In this document: positions 55,499 to 64,000 of the stretch, piece by piece
Layout: every line of letters starts with the position of its first letter
Numbering within the stretch: the first letter of the stretch is position 1
Source of the DNA: Rheinheimera lutimaris
GTDB lineage: Bacteria; Pseudomonadota; Gammaproteobacteria; Enterobacterales; Alteromonadaceae
Assembly (NCBI RefSeq): GCF_013283795.1
Contig: NZ_JABSOD010000019.1
Location: 1 to 64,000 of the forward strand
DNA: 64,000 nt
Direction: 5' to 3'
Position numbers and translations under genes: made by a program
Notes under the pieces: model-generated
The model's database searches: none
Told to the model about the DNA's origin: nothing
Seen by the model: the letters and a program-made list of their open reading frames with translations, nothing else

Positions 55499-57895
55499 CT
55501 ATGCAGGATTTTTTTCCGTTTTTTTGCTTTTTGCTGGATTTTTTACCGTTTCACCCACAGAAACACGCTCTAAAGGCTCTTGTAATGCCAATTCCAGCAC
55601 TTCATCTATCCATTTTACCGCGCAAATTTCGATGTCACCTTTAACATTATCAGGGATATCTTTTAGATCACGCACGTTGTCGTGCGGAATAAGTACCCGC
55701 TTAATGCCACCGCGGTGTGCTGCCAACAGCTTTTCTTTTAAGCCGCCAATCGGCAATACTTCACCACGTAGGGTAATTTCACCGGTCATGGCGACATCAG
55801 CCCGCACCGGGTTACCGGTTAAGCTCGATACCAACGCCGTTACCATACCGATACCGGCACTGGGGCCATCTTTTGGTGTGGCACCTTCCGGCACATGCAC
55901 GTGAATATCACGCTTCTCGTAAAAGTCTTCATTAATACGCAGGCCGGCAGCGCGGCTACGCACCACTGTCATCGCGGCCTGAATTGACTCTTTCATCACA
56001 TCACCCAGCGAGCCGGTAAAGGTCAGCTTGCCTTTACCCATCACAGAGGCAGCTTCAATGGTCAGTAAATCACCGCCCACTTCTGTCCAGGCTAAGCCGG
56101 TAACCTGGCCAATACGGTTGCTGTCTTCGGCTTTGCCGTAATCATAGCGCTGTACCCCAAGGTACTCTTCCAGATTTTGCTGGTTAATCACCACCTGGGT
56201 TAAGCCTTTCGTCAGCAGAATTTGCTTCACCGCTTTACGGCATAATTTAGAGATTTCGCGCTCTAAACTGCGCACCCCGGCTTCACGGGTGTAATAGCGG
56301 ATAATGCCGATAATGGCACTGTCTTCGATCACGATTTCACTGGCTTTTAAGCCGTTACGGCCCACTTGCTTGGTGATAAGATGCTGCCTGGCGATATTCA
56401 GCTTTTCATCTTCGGTATAGCCGGCCAGACGGATCACTTCCATCCGATCTAACAATGCCGCCGGAATATTCAAGCTGTTAGAGGTAGCAAAAAACATCAC
56501 ATCGGATAAATCGTAATCCACTTCCAGATAGTGATCACTAAAAGCGGTGTTTTGCTCCGGATCTAACACTTCCAATAAAGCTGCCGCCGGATCACCCCGA
56601 AAATCTGATGCCATCTTGTCAATTTCATCAAGCAGGAACAGCGGGTTACGCACGCCTACTTTGGCCATTTTCTGGATAATTTTGCCAGGCATAGAGCCGA
56701 TGTAAGTACGACGATGGCCGCGAATTTCAGCTTCGTCGCGCACGCCGCCCAGCGCCATACGTACATATTTACGTCCGGTCGCTTTAGCAACCGACTGCCC
56801 TAATGAGGTTTTACCCACACCCGGCGGGCCAACCAAACATAAAATCGGGCCTTTAAGCTTATTTACCCGCTGTTGTACGGCTAAATACTCAACAATGCGC
56901 TCTTTTACTTTTTCCAGGCCGTAGTGGTCGGCATTAAGGATTTGCTCTGCCGCCGCCAGGTCTTTTTTCACCTTGCTGCGCTTTTTCCACGGTACATTCG
57001 CCAGCCAGTCAATATAGCTGCGCACCACGGTAGCTTCAGCGGACATCGGCGACATCATCTTCAGCTTTTGCAGCTCGCTGCGCGCTTTGTCTGTTACGTC
57101 TTGCGGCATTTGCGCCTGATCAATTTTTTTGCTCAGGGTTTCAAACTCGTCCGGCGCATCTTCCAGCTCACCCAGCTCGCGTTGAATGGCTTTCATTTGC
57201 TCATTCAGATAATACTCGCGCTGGCTCTTTTCCATCTGTTTTTTCACACGGCTACGAATACGGCGCTCTACCTGCAGAATGTCAATTTCACTCTCCATCA
57301 TCGCCATCAGGTATTCAAGCCGCTCGGTAACGTCGAAGATTTCCAGCACCTTTTGCTTATCTTCTACTTTTAACGGCATATGCGCTGCCATGGTGTCGGC
57401 CAGCCGCGCCGGCTCATCAATACCGCTCAGCGCCGTTAATACTTCCGGCGGGATCTTTTTATTCAGCTTGATATAGCCTTCAAACTGATTAATTGCCGAA
57501 CGCAAAAACACTTCCTGCTCACGGCTGTCTACTTCAGCGGTTTCAATAATATCCACATAAGCCGCAAAGGCTTTATCGGTTTCGGTAAACTCCGCCAAAC
57601 GGGCACGACGGCTACCTTCGACCAATACCTTAACGGTACCGTCAGGCAGTTTCAGCAGTTGTAAAATGGTGGCAACGGTGCCTACTTCATACAAGTCAGT
57701 AGCAGCAGGGTCATCCAGGGTGGCATCTTTTTGTGCTACCAGAAAAATTTGTTTGTCGTTTTCCATAGCCGCATCAAGGCACTTAATCGATTTCGCCCGC
57801 CCGACAAACAGTGGAATAACCATATGGGGATAGACGACGACGTCGCGCAGTGCCAGTACCGGCATATGCAAACGTTCAGCATGTTCTGATGTCAT
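55499..57895 (-). CDS. lon: ATP-dependent protease La (Lon)
   Basis: 798 residues. N-terminal substrate-binding domain (about 10-205), a coiled coil, AAA+ domain with Walker [10 protein letters not shown] (about 355) and a C-terminal peptidase with Ser679 (GPSAG) and Lys720 (GGLKEK) as the catalytic dyad. A Lys-rich tail ends the protein. Degrades misfolded and regulatory proteins. A sigma-32 type promoter lies just upstream. Confidence 0.98.
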   Translation of the reverse strand: MTSEHAERLHMPVLALRDVVVYPHMVIPLFVGRAKSIKCLDAAMENDKQIFLVAQKDATLDDPAATDLYEVGTVATILQLLKLPDGTVKVLVEGSRRARLAEFTETDKAFAAYVDIIETAEVDSREQEVFLRSAINQFEGYIKLNKKIPPEVLTALSGIDEPARLADTMAAHMPLKVEDKQKVLEIFDVTERLEYLMAMMESEIDILQVERRIRSRVKKQMEKSQREYYLNEQMKAIQRELGELEDAPDEFETLSKKIDQAQMPQDVTDKARSELQKLKMMSPMSAEATVVRSYIDWLANVPWKKRSKVKKDLAAAEQILNADHYGLEKVKERIVEYLAVQQRVNKLKGPILCLVGPPGVGKTSLGQSVAKATGRKYVRMALGGVRDEAEIRGHRRTYIGSMPGKIIQKMAKVGVRNPLFLLDEIDKMASDFRGDPAAALLEVLDPEQNTAFSDHYLEVDYDLSDVMFFATSNSLNIPAALLDRMEVIRLAGYTEDEKLNIARQHLITKQVGRNGLKASEIVIEDSAIIGIIRYYTREAGVRSLEREISKLCRKAVKQILLTKGLTQVVINQQNLEEYLGVQRYDYGKAEDSNRIGQVTGLAWTEVGGDLLTIEAASVMGKGKLTFTGSLGDVMKESIQAAMTVVRSRAAGLRINEDFYEKRDIHVHVPEGATPKDGPSAGIGMVTALVSSLTGNPVRADVAMTGEITLRGEVLPIGGLKEKLLAAHRGGIKRVLIPHDNVRDLKDIPDNVKGDIEICAVKWIDEVLELALQEPLERVSVGETVKNPAKSKKTEKNPA

Positions 57896-57942
57896 TGATT
57901 CTCTCTCGAAATTAGTTACTGCAGGCGCGAATATGTTTCAGT

Positions 57943-57970
57943 ATATGGGGTTCATTTTAAAAACTTCAAT
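57943..57970 (-). promoter_or_regulatory. Heat-shock (sigma-32) promoter of lon
   Basis: On the minus strand TTGAAG, a 13-base spacer, then CCCCATAT. This is a near-consensus sigma-32 promoter (CTTGAAA, CCCCATnT), located about 50 bases before the lon ATG and after the clpX terminator. Heat-shock control of lon is known in E. coli. Confidence 0.85.
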
Positions 57971-57980
57971 TACATATACG

Positions 57981-58007
57981 AAAAAGGAGCTGATTCAGCT
58001 CCTTTTT
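57981..58007. terminator. clpX: Terminator of clpX
   Basis: AAAAAGGAGCTGA pairs with TCAGCTCCTTTTT around a very small loop. On the minus strand it ends in TTTTTCG after the clpX stop. It separates clpPX from lon. Confidence 0.85.
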
Positions 58008-58022
58008 TTCTTTCGCGACTGC

Positions 58023-59303
58023 TTAATGAGATTCTGCCGCGACCGGCTCGCTGCTTTGATAGATCAGGATAGGGTCTGTTTCACCACGGATCACGGTTTC
58101 ATCTACCACTACCTTGGTAACATCCTGCATTGAGGGCAGTTCGTACATCGTATCCAGTAATACACCCTCAACAATAGACCGCAGACCACGGGCACCGGTT
58201 TTACGCTCCATGGCCTTTTGCGCTATGGCTTTAAGGGCATCTTCGCGGAATTCCAGCTCGACATCTTCCATGGCAAATAACGCAGCGAATTGCTTAACCA
58301 GGGCGTTCTTCGGCTCGCTGAGAATTTGCACCAACGCAGCTAAATCCAGCTCGGTTAACGTCGCCACTACCGGCAAACGCCCGATAAACTCCGGAATTAA
58401 GCCGTACTTCACCAAATCTTCCGGTTCTACATCGCGGAACGATTCGCTTAAACTACGCGTGCTTTCTTTACTGCGTACTTCAGCACCAAAACCAATGCCG
58501 GAGCCTTTGGCACAGCGTTGCTCGATCACTTTATCTAAACCGGCAAAAGCACCACCACAGATAAACAATATTTTGGAGGTATCTACCTGCAAAAATTCCT
58601 GTTGCGGATGCTTGCGACCGCCTTGTGGCGGCACTGAGGCAACCGTGCCTTCAATCAGCTTCAACAGGGCTTGCTGTACGCCTTCACCTGACACATCACG
58701 GGTAATCGACGGGTTATCTGACTTGCGGGAAATTTTGTCAATTTCATCAATGTAGACAATACCGCGCTGGGCTTTTTCTACATCATAGTCGCACTTTTGC
58801 AGCAACTTCTGAATAATGTTTTCGACGTCTTCACCGACATAACCGGCTTCGGTTAATGTGGTAGCGTCGGCCATGGTGAAAGGCACATCCAGTAATCGCG
58901 CCAGAGTTTCTGCCAACAACGTTTTACCGCTACCGGTCGGGCCAATCAGCAAAATATTGCTTTTACCCAGCTCAACGTCCTGCTTGTGCTGGGCATTACG
59001 CAGGCGTTTATAGTGGTTATATACCGCCACGGCCAGTACTTTCTTGGCGTGTTCCTGGCCGATAACGTAATCATCAAGATGGGCACGGATTTCACGTGGT
59101 ACCGGTAATTTATCGGCATCGCGTTTCGGGGAAATATCTTTAATTTCCTCACGGATGATGTCATTGCATAAATCTACGCATTCATCACAAATATATACCT
59201 GTGGGCCTGCAATCAACTTACGCACTTCATGCTGTGATTTGCCACAAAAAGAACAGTACAACAGTTTACCGTTCTTATCGCCGTCAGTGCGGTGATCAGA
59301 CAT
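58023..59303 (-). CDS. clpX: ATP-dependent Clp protease ATPase subunit ClpX
   Basis: 426 residues. An N-terminal zinc-binding domain (CSFC...ICDECVDLC), Walker [14 protein letters not shown], and the IGF-type loop ([10 protein letters not shown]) that docks on ClpP. It unfolds tagged substrates and feeds ClpP. GAGGT before the ATG. It is 54 bases after clpP. Confidence 0.98.
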   Translation of the reverse strand: MSDHRTDGDKNGKLLYCSFCGKSQHEVRKLIAGPQVYICDECVDLCNDIIREEIKDISPKRDADKLPVPREIRAHLDDYVIGQEHAKKVLAVAVYNHYKRLRNAQHKQDVELGKSNILLIGPTGSGKTLLAETLARLLDVPFTMADATTLTEAGYVGEDVENIIQKLLQKCDYDVEKAQRGIVYIDEIDKISRKSDNPSITRDVSGEGVQQALLKLIEGTVASVPPQGGRKHPQQEFLQVDTSKILFICGGAFAGLDKVIEQRCAKGSGIGFGAEVRSKESTRSLSESFRDVEPEDLVKYGLIPEFIGRLPVVATLTELDLAALVQILSEPKNALVKQFAALFAMEDVELEFREDALKAIAQKAMERKTGARGLRSIVEGVLLDTMYELPSMQDVTKVVVDETVIRGETDPILIYQSSEPVAAESH

Positions 59304-59326
59304 GTAACTACCTCTTTCACTACGGT

Positions 59327-59349
59327 GCCGCTCTGTGATGCAGAGCGGC
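59327..59349 (-). other. Intercistronic hairpin between clpP and clpX
   Basis: GCCGCTCTG-5-base loop-CAGAGCGGC, 9 bp, in the 54-base gap between the genes. No T-tract, so the operon is probably not ended here. It may act in processing or differential stability of clpP and clpX messages. Confidence 0.5.
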
Positions 59350-59357
59350 CAATATGA

Positions 59358-59981
59358 TTACTTCGTTTCTCTATTGGTTAATATGGCATCTACCAGGCCA
59401 TATTCCAAGGCTTGCTGCGCACTTAAGAAATTATCACGTTCGGTATCTTTACATACCTGCTCATAAGTTTTACCGCTGTGTTCAGCCATCAGACGGTTTA
59501 ATTTCTCTTTAATGCTTAAAATTTCACGGGCATGGATTTCAAAATCGGTCGCCTGGCCCTGGAATCCACCTAACGGCTGGTGGATCATTACGCGGGCATT
59601 GGGTAAACAGTAGCGCTTACCTTTAGTACCACCGGACAATAAAAATGCGCCCATACTCGCCGCCTGGCCTACACAGACCGTGGCAATATCAGACTTGATA
59701 TAACGCATGGTGTCGTAAATTGACAAGCCTGCAGTTACTGAGCCACCCGGCGAATTAATATAAATATAGATGTCTTTTTCAGGATTTTCTGATTCTAAGA
59801 ACAATAATTGCGCCACAATCAGGTTAGCCATGTGGTCTTCCACCTGACCGGTTAAAAATATTACCCGCTCTTTTAACAGACGTGAGTAGATATCGAACGA
59901 ACGTTCACCTTTGGCGGTTTGCTCAATAACGATTGGTACCAGAGCGCTTACTATGTCATTCAAATGTTGCGGCATAGACAT
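59358..59981 (-). CDS. clpP: ATP-dependent Clp protease proteolytic subunit ClpP
   Basis: 207 residues. Catalytic triad visible: Ser109 (GQAASMG), His134 (MIHQPLGG) and Asp183 (KDTERDN). A short N-terminal propeptide is expected. Forms the tetradecameric chamber used by ClpX and ClpA. AGAGGG lies before the ATG. Confidence 0.98.
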   Translation of the reverse strand: MSMPQHLNDIVSALVPIVIEQTAKGERSFDIYSRLLKERVIFLTGQVEDHMANLIVAQLLFLESENPEKDIYIYINSPGGSVTAGLSIYDTMRYIKSDIATVCVGQAASMGAFLLSGGTKGKRYCLPNARVMIHQPLGGFQGQATDFEIHAREILSIKEKLNRLMAEHSGKTYEQVCKDTERDNFLSAQQALEYGLVDAILTNRETK

Positions 59982-60027
59982 ATTATAGGGTTCCCTCTAA
60001 ATGGCTGGGTTTTGCTGTTGCAGAAAA

Positions 60028-60058
60028 TAAAATGGCCCGAACTGTTGTCCGAGCCATT
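60028..60058 (-). terminator. tig: Terminator of tig
   Basis: On the minus strand ATGGCTCG-loop-CGGGCCAT then TTTATTTTC. A G-T pair occurs in the stem. It separates tig from clpPX. Confidence 0.8.
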
Positions 60059-60086
60059 AAAGCCGTCAAGCCCAAATAAGTCAACG

Positions 60087-61397
60087 TTAGTTGGCAGCTT
60101 GCGGGTTCATTATCTCGTCAAAAGCCGCTTTTTGCTCAGTAACTTTAGCACCGGCTAAAATTACTTCGATGGCCTGCTCTTCCAGAGCCACATTGCGCAT
60201 GCTTTGTAACAGCTCTTTATTGCTGTTGTAGTACTGTACAACTTCTTGCGGGTCTTCATAAGCAGAAGCGACAGTTTCAATTAACGCCTGAACTTTTTTG
60301 TCATCTACTTTCAGTTCATTAGTTTTGATCACTTCGCCCAGTAACAGACCTACTTTAACGCGATCTTTTGCCTGCTCTTCAAACAATGACGCCGGTAACT
60401 CAGGTAATTGCTTCGGATCGACGTTGTTGCCAAAACGCTGCAGTGCCTGCTTACGTAACACTTCAACTTCGCCTTTGATCAGTGCTTGTGGCACGTCAAC
60501 GTCGTTATTGGCCAGTAAACCTTTAATCACCTGCTCTTTTACTTTAGCTTTGATGTTCTGGTTTAACTCGCGCTCCATGTTTTTACGCACTTCAACTTTC
60601 AGCGCATCAATGCTGGCGGTTTCCAGACCAAACAAAGCAGCAAACTCGTCATTTAGTTCAGGCAGTACTTGCTGCTCTACAGTGTTCACTGTTACCGCGA
60701 AGCTGGCAGCTTTACCTTTTAAGTTTTCAGCATGGTATTCTTCCGGGAAAGTAACATCTACCGTTACCTGCTCACCGGCTTTTTTGCCGACGATGCCATC
60801 TTCAAAGCCCGGGATCATCCGGCCCTGGCCCAGTTCTAAGGTAAAGTTAGTGGCTTTGCCGCCTTCAAACTCTTCACCGTCGATAGAACCAACAAAATCA
60901 ATGATTACGCGGTCACCGGTAGCGGCTTTGCCTTTTTTGGCTTCCCACTTGGCATGTTGCTTACGCAGGGTGTCCAGCATCTTGTCTAAGTCGGCGTCGG
61001 CGATCTCTACAACCGGCTTATTTACTTCAACTTTATCCAGGTTTTTAACTTCAACTTCCGGATACACTTCGAAGGTAGCTTTAAATTCTAAATCTTTGCC
61101 CTGCTCCAACTGGCCGGGTGCAAAAGTAGGTGAACCAGCCGGCGTCAGTTTGTTGGCAATAATGGCATCATAAAAATGACGCTGCATTTGCTCGCCAGCC
61201 ACTTCCTGTAATACCGCCAGGCCGTAACGCTTCTGGATCAATGATACCGGCGCTTTGCCCGGACGGAAACCGTCGATACGCTGACGCTTGGCCAGATCAC
61301 GTAAACGGCTTTTTACTTCTGTATCAATTTTGTCGGCCGGAACAGTGATCGTTAATTGGCGCTCTAAACCCTGAGTGGTTTCCACAGAAACTTGCAT
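60087..61397 (-). CDS. tig: Trigger factor
   Basis: 436 residues. Ribosome-binding N-domain with the signature GFRPGKAP near residue 45, FKBP-type PPIase domain (about 150-245, [17 protein letters not shown]) and a helical C-terminal chaperone domain. It meets nascent chains at the ribosome exit. The standard tig-clpP-clpX-lon order is conserved. Confidence 0.98.
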   Translation of the reverse strand: MQVSVETTQGLERQLTITVPADKIDTEVKSRLRDLAKRQRIDGFRPGKAPVSLIQKRYGLAVLQEVAGEQMQRHFYDAIIANKLTPAGSPTFAPGQLEQGKDLEFKATFEVYPEVEVKNLDKVEVNKPVVEIADADLDKMLDTLRKQHAKWEAKKGKAATGDRVIIDFVGSIDGEEFEGGKATNFTLELGQGRMIPGFEDGIVGKKAGEQVTVDVTFPEEYHAENLKGKAASFAVTVNTVEQQVLPELNDEFAALFGLETASIDALKVEVRKNMERELNQNIKAKVKEQVIKGLLANNDVDVPQALIKGEVEVLRKQALQRFGNNVDPKQLPELPASLFEEQAKDRVKVGLLLGEVIKTNELKVDDKKVQALIETVASAYEDPQEVVQYYNSNKELLQSMRNVALEEQAIEVILAGAKVTEQKAAFDEIMNPQAAN

Positions 61398-61503
61398 CTT
61401 GTTACCTCAAATTCAAAAACAGGCGTGTAATTGACGCCTTACTGGTGTGATCTGGTATCAAAACGCAGCACTGAACCAGACCTGTTATAAAATAGGACGC
61501 GGC

Positions 61504-61532
61504 ATTATAGCGGGCTAAATGTCCGACGTCGA
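61504..61532 (-). promoter_or_regulatory. Sigma-70 promoter of tig
   Basis: On the minus strand -35 TCGACG, a 17-base spacer and a perfect -10 TATAAT, about 105 bases before the tig ATG. It is the only good TATAAT in the gap. Confidence 0.65.
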
Positions 61533-61572
61533 GCCCTTAACCATACTGCCGGCAGCCACTGCGCAGACAAAT

Positions 61573-61622
61573 AAAAAAACGCAGCATAGTCAATAAATTA
61601 CTATTGCTACGCTGCGTTTTTT
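61573..61622. terminator. Terminator of proBA
   Basis: Long imperfect stem: AAAAAACGCAGC...GCTGCGTTTTTT with inner TAG/CTA pairs. On the minus strand it ends in TTTTTTTATTTG, 17 bases after the proA stop. The symmetrical A/T flanks could also work in the other direction. Confidence 0.88.
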
Positions 61623-61638
61623 GCTGTGGTTTTTACGC

Positions 61639-62892
61639 TTAACTGCGGGTTTGGCCGCTACCGGTTACCACATATTTTTCGGTGGTTAGCGCTTCCAGCC
61701 CCATAGGACCATAAGCATGCAACTTACTGGTAGAAATACCAATCTCAGCACCTAAGCCCAATTCGCCACCATCAGAAAAACGTGACGAGGCATTGTGCAT
61801 TACCACGGCTGAATCTACCTGACGGATAAAGCGCTCTGCATTGGCCTGGTCACCGGTACAGATAACCTCGGTATGCTGGCTGCCGAACCGGTCAATATGC
61901 GCCATGGCCGCCTCCATATCGTCAACCACTCTGATGGCAATTTCCGGAGCCAGATATTCCTGGCCAAACTCATCATCCGCTATCGGCTGTGCCTGGTTAA
62001 AGTAACCGATACTTTGGCTGCAGGCATGCACGATAACATCGTGCTGCGCCAGGGCATTGGCCACCAGCGGCAGAAAATCGGCCGCAATATGCTTATTAAC
62101 CAACAAGCCTTCCAGCGCGTTACACACGCCCGGGCGCTGCACTTTACCGTTAAGCAACAAACCCAATGCCATGGTTAAATCGGCACTTTGATCAACATAC
62201 AGGTGGCATACGCCTTTGTAATGCTGAATAACCGGAATACGGCTATGCTCGGTAACAAAGCGGATTAAGCCCTCGCCGCCGCGCGGAATAACCAGGTCGA
62301 TATACTTATCTTGCTTTAACAAAGCCAGCATTAAATCGCGGTCCGGGTCCGGCACTATACTGATCACCTCATCCGGCAAATCATGCTCACGCAGCGCTTG
62401 TTGCATTGCTGCCGCTATCGCCAGGCTGGTTTGTATCGCTTCCCGGCCGCAGCGCAAAATAACCGCGTTGCCCGATTTAAAGCACAAGGCACCGGCATCA
62501 GCAGTAACATTAGGCCGCGCTTCGTAAATCATACAAATAACGCCAAGTGCTATACGGCGCTTTTCAATATTAATGCCATTTGGCCGCTGCTCAATATGAC
62601 GCGTCGCGCCGACAGGGTCCGGCAGCGAAATAATCTGCTCTATGGCTTTAGCCATCGCATCTATACGGTCGTTATTCAACGTCAATCGGTCCAGCATGGC
62701 AGCACTGGTGCCATTAGCACTGGCAGTGGCCACTTCATCTTTATTCGCGTTTAAAATAGCCGGACTGGCTGCGCGAATATGGTTAGCCATACTTTGCAGC
62801 ACAAAATTCTTTTGTTCGGTGGTTAAGTTCGCCACAGCTTTTGCAGCATGTGACGCTTTAGCGGCAATTGAAGCCGCAACATCGGTAGTCAT
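61639..62892 (-). CDS. proA: Gamma-glutamyl phosphate reductase
   Basis: 417 residues. NADPH-dependent second step of proline synthesis, giving glutamate semialdehyde. The catalytic Cys lies in RPGVCNALEG; IYEARPNVTADA and the late SSRFSDGGELGLGAEIGISTSK block fit the family. Overlaps proB by 4 bases. Confidence 0.97.
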   Translation of the reverse strand: MTTDVAASIAAKASHAAKAVANLTTEQKNFVLQSMANHIRAASPAILNANKDEVATASANGTSAAMLDRLTLNNDRIDAMAKAIEQIISLPDPVGATRHIEQRPNGINIEKRRIALGVICMIYEARPNVTADAGALCFKSGNAVILRCGREAIQTSLAIAAAMQQALREHDLPDEVISIVPDPDRDLMLALLKQDKYIDLVIPRGGEGLIRFVTEHSRIPVIQHYKGVCHLYVDQSADLTMALGLLLNGKVQRPGVCNALEGLLVNKHIAADFLPLVANALAQHDVIVHACSQSIGYFNQAQPIADDEFGQEYLAPEIAIRVVDDMEAAMAHIDRFGSQHTEVICTGDQANAERFIRQVDSAVVMHNASSRFSDGGELGLGAEIGISTSKLHAYGPMGLEALTTEKYVVTGSGQTRS

Positions 62893-64000
62893 ATTCTCTC
62901 CAGTAACATCATTTCACTGCGATGAATAACCGCATCGCTGCCGGCAGGACAATAGCCAAGGCAGGCGGGAATATCGCGACTTTGCTGACCTTTTATCGAA
63001 AACAGCTCACTGGCACTAAAGCGGCTGACGCCTTTGGCAATTTTACGTTTGCCTTGTGAGCAGCGCACCAATACGGCATCGCCTGAGTCAAACTCACCGC
63101 TGATACTCACTATACCACTGCACAGTAAAGACGCACCATGACGGCTTAATGCCTCTATACAACCGTCATCAACCCAAATTTCGCCTTTGGCACGTAAGGT
63201 ATGACGTACCCAATGTTTTTTAGCCGGTAACGGTTTGGCCTGACCATAAAAAATGGTGCCGGGATTCTTACCCGCTAAAATACACTGAAAGCCATCAGGC
63301 TTGTGGCCGTCGATAATAACGGTATCAATACCGTGTGCCGCGGCTTTTTCTGCTGCTTCAATCTTGGTAAACATACCGCCGGTGCCGACTTTGGACGAAG
63401 CGCCACCGGCCAGGTCATAAATGCGCTGGTCAATCTTACGTACTTCGGGGATCAGGCTGGCCAGCGGGTCTTTATTTGGATCGGCGGTGTACAAACCATC
63501 AACGTCCGAGCAGATAATCAACGCATCGGCGTTAGCAACAGTGGCCACCATTGCGGCAAGATTGTCGTTATCGCCGACCTTAAGCTCAGCAGTCGCTATC
63601 GTATCGTTTTCATTGACGATAGGCAGCACCTGGTGGTCCAGCAAACGGCGTAAGGTATTTTTAATATTAACGTGACGCACACGGTCACTTAAGTCGCCAT
63701 GCGTCAGTAGTACCTGCGCGCAAGGGAAATCAAAACAGCGGCTCCAGAAATTCATCAACTGATTCTGGCCAACAGCTGCCATCGCCCGCTTTAATGCGAG
63801 AGGCACCCGTTGATGCTGAAAATTAAAATGATGACGGCCAGCGGCCACACTACCTGATGAAACCAGAATCACTTCAAGACCCTGTTGTCGGCATTGCCGG
63901 ATAAATTCGGCGATGGGACGCAAATACTGCTCGCTACACCCCTGATTTTCCGGCGCTATCAGAGCACTGCCGACTTTAAGCACAACCCTGCGCCAGGATG
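62889..64000 (-). CDS. proB: Glutamate 5-kinase (5' end outside window)
   Basis: At least 368 residues. The frame stays open past the in-frame GTG at 63983 (WRRVVLKVGSALI), so the true start lies beyond 64000. Amino acid kinase domain with VSSGSVAAGR, NENDTIA, DVDGLYTADP and GTGGMFTKIEAA, then a C-terminal PUA domain (about 275-360). It phosphorylates glutamate and is the proline-inhibited first step. Coupled to proA by ATGA. Confidence 0.96.
   Translation of the reverse strand, partial: SWRRVVLKVGSALIAPENQGCSEQYLRPIAEFIRQCRQQGLEVILVSSGSVAAGRHHFNFQHQRVPLALKRAMAAVGQNQLMNFWSRCFDFPCAQVLLTHGDLSDRVRHVNIKNTLRRLLDHQVLPIVNENDTIATAELKVGDNDNLAAMVATVANADALIICSDVDGLYTADPNKDPLASLIPEVRKIDQRIYDLAGGASSKVGTGGMFTKIEAAEKAAAHGIDTVIIDGHKPDGFQCILAGKNPGTIFYGQAKPLPAKKHWVRHTLRAKGEIWVDDGCIEALSRHGASLLCSGIVSISGEFDSGDAVLVRCSQGKRKIAKGVSRFSASELFSIKGQQSRDIPACLGYCPAGSDAVIHRSEMMLLERI

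Noticed and set aside
55499-64000. Long open frames opposite lon, clpX, tig and proA (up to about 290 codons)
   Set aside because: They mirror strongly conserved genes on the other strand, are Ser/Pro/Thr-rich without domain motifs, and have no ribosome sites.
1-64000. CRISPR array, prophage, toxin-antitoxin or defence island
   Set aside because: No direct-repeat array, integrase, transposase or phage structural gene was found; the content is conserved core genome.

Overview
The window is chromosomal DNA of a free-living, motile gammaproteobacterium. It has a sodium-type PomAB flagellar motor, CheV, TonB-dependent B12 uptake, a ribBX-type riboflavin gene and the neighbourhoods tig-clpP-clpX-lon-hupB-ppiD, nrdR-rib-nusB-thiL-pgpA, xseB-ispA-dxs and psp-ycjXF-tyrR. 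Together with gene family resemblance this points to an Alteromonadales-like lineage close to Rheinheimera, Alishewanella or Arsukibacterium. That placement is inference. I found no rRNA, canonical tRNA, prophage, insertion sequence or CRISPR array. Almost all of the window is conserved core genome; the novelty lies mainly in intergenic elements.

Layout. 1-3.4 kb: a coupled SDR/FAD oxidoreductase pair, msrA and a periplasmic solute-binding protein. 3.4-6 kb: btuB behind a cobalamin riboswitch, and yajQ. 6-10.6 kb: a VanZ-like protein, panE, thiI and pomAB. 10.8-13.8 kb: xseB-ispA-dxs for isoprenoid precursors. 13.8-22.8 kb (minus strand): nrdR-ribD-ribE-ribBX-ribH-nusB-thiL-pgpA followed by a large membrane sensor diguanylate cyclase. 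22.8-28.6 kb: glyA, LexA-controlled dinB, a cold-shock gene with a structured leader, a DEAD-box helicase, a DUF2058 gene and a GNAT gene. 28.6-33.6 kb: a YafS-like methyltransferase, gloB, mltD, two small uncharacterised genes and cheV.

33.7-41 kb is a nearly complete phenylalanine/tyrosine catabolic island: phhA, phhB, tyrR, hpd, hmgA, fahA and maiA. It lacks only the tyrosine aminotransferase. Three TyrR-like boxes lie in it. A structured repeat-like element sits between fahA and maiA. 41-52.8 kb: methionine gamma-lyase, ycjF-ycjX, pspCBA, and divergent pspF running into sapABCDF. 52.9-61.4 kb: the protein quality control block ppiD, hupB, lon, clpX, clpP, tig. A heat-shock (sigma-32) promoter is visible before lon, and a candidate structured RNA lies between hupB and ppiD. 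61.6-64 kb: proA and proB; proB runs off the window end.

No gene-free stretch is much over 300 bases. The longest (btuB start to yajQ end, about 305 bases) holds the riboswitch and a terminator. Several starts were moved from the longest open frame to the codon with a Shine-Dalgarno (SD) match and family-typical N-terminus. These are the FAD oxidoreductase, msrA, the solute-binding protein, btuB, panE, ispA, cheV, maiA, hpd, phhA, megL, pspC, sapF and hupB.
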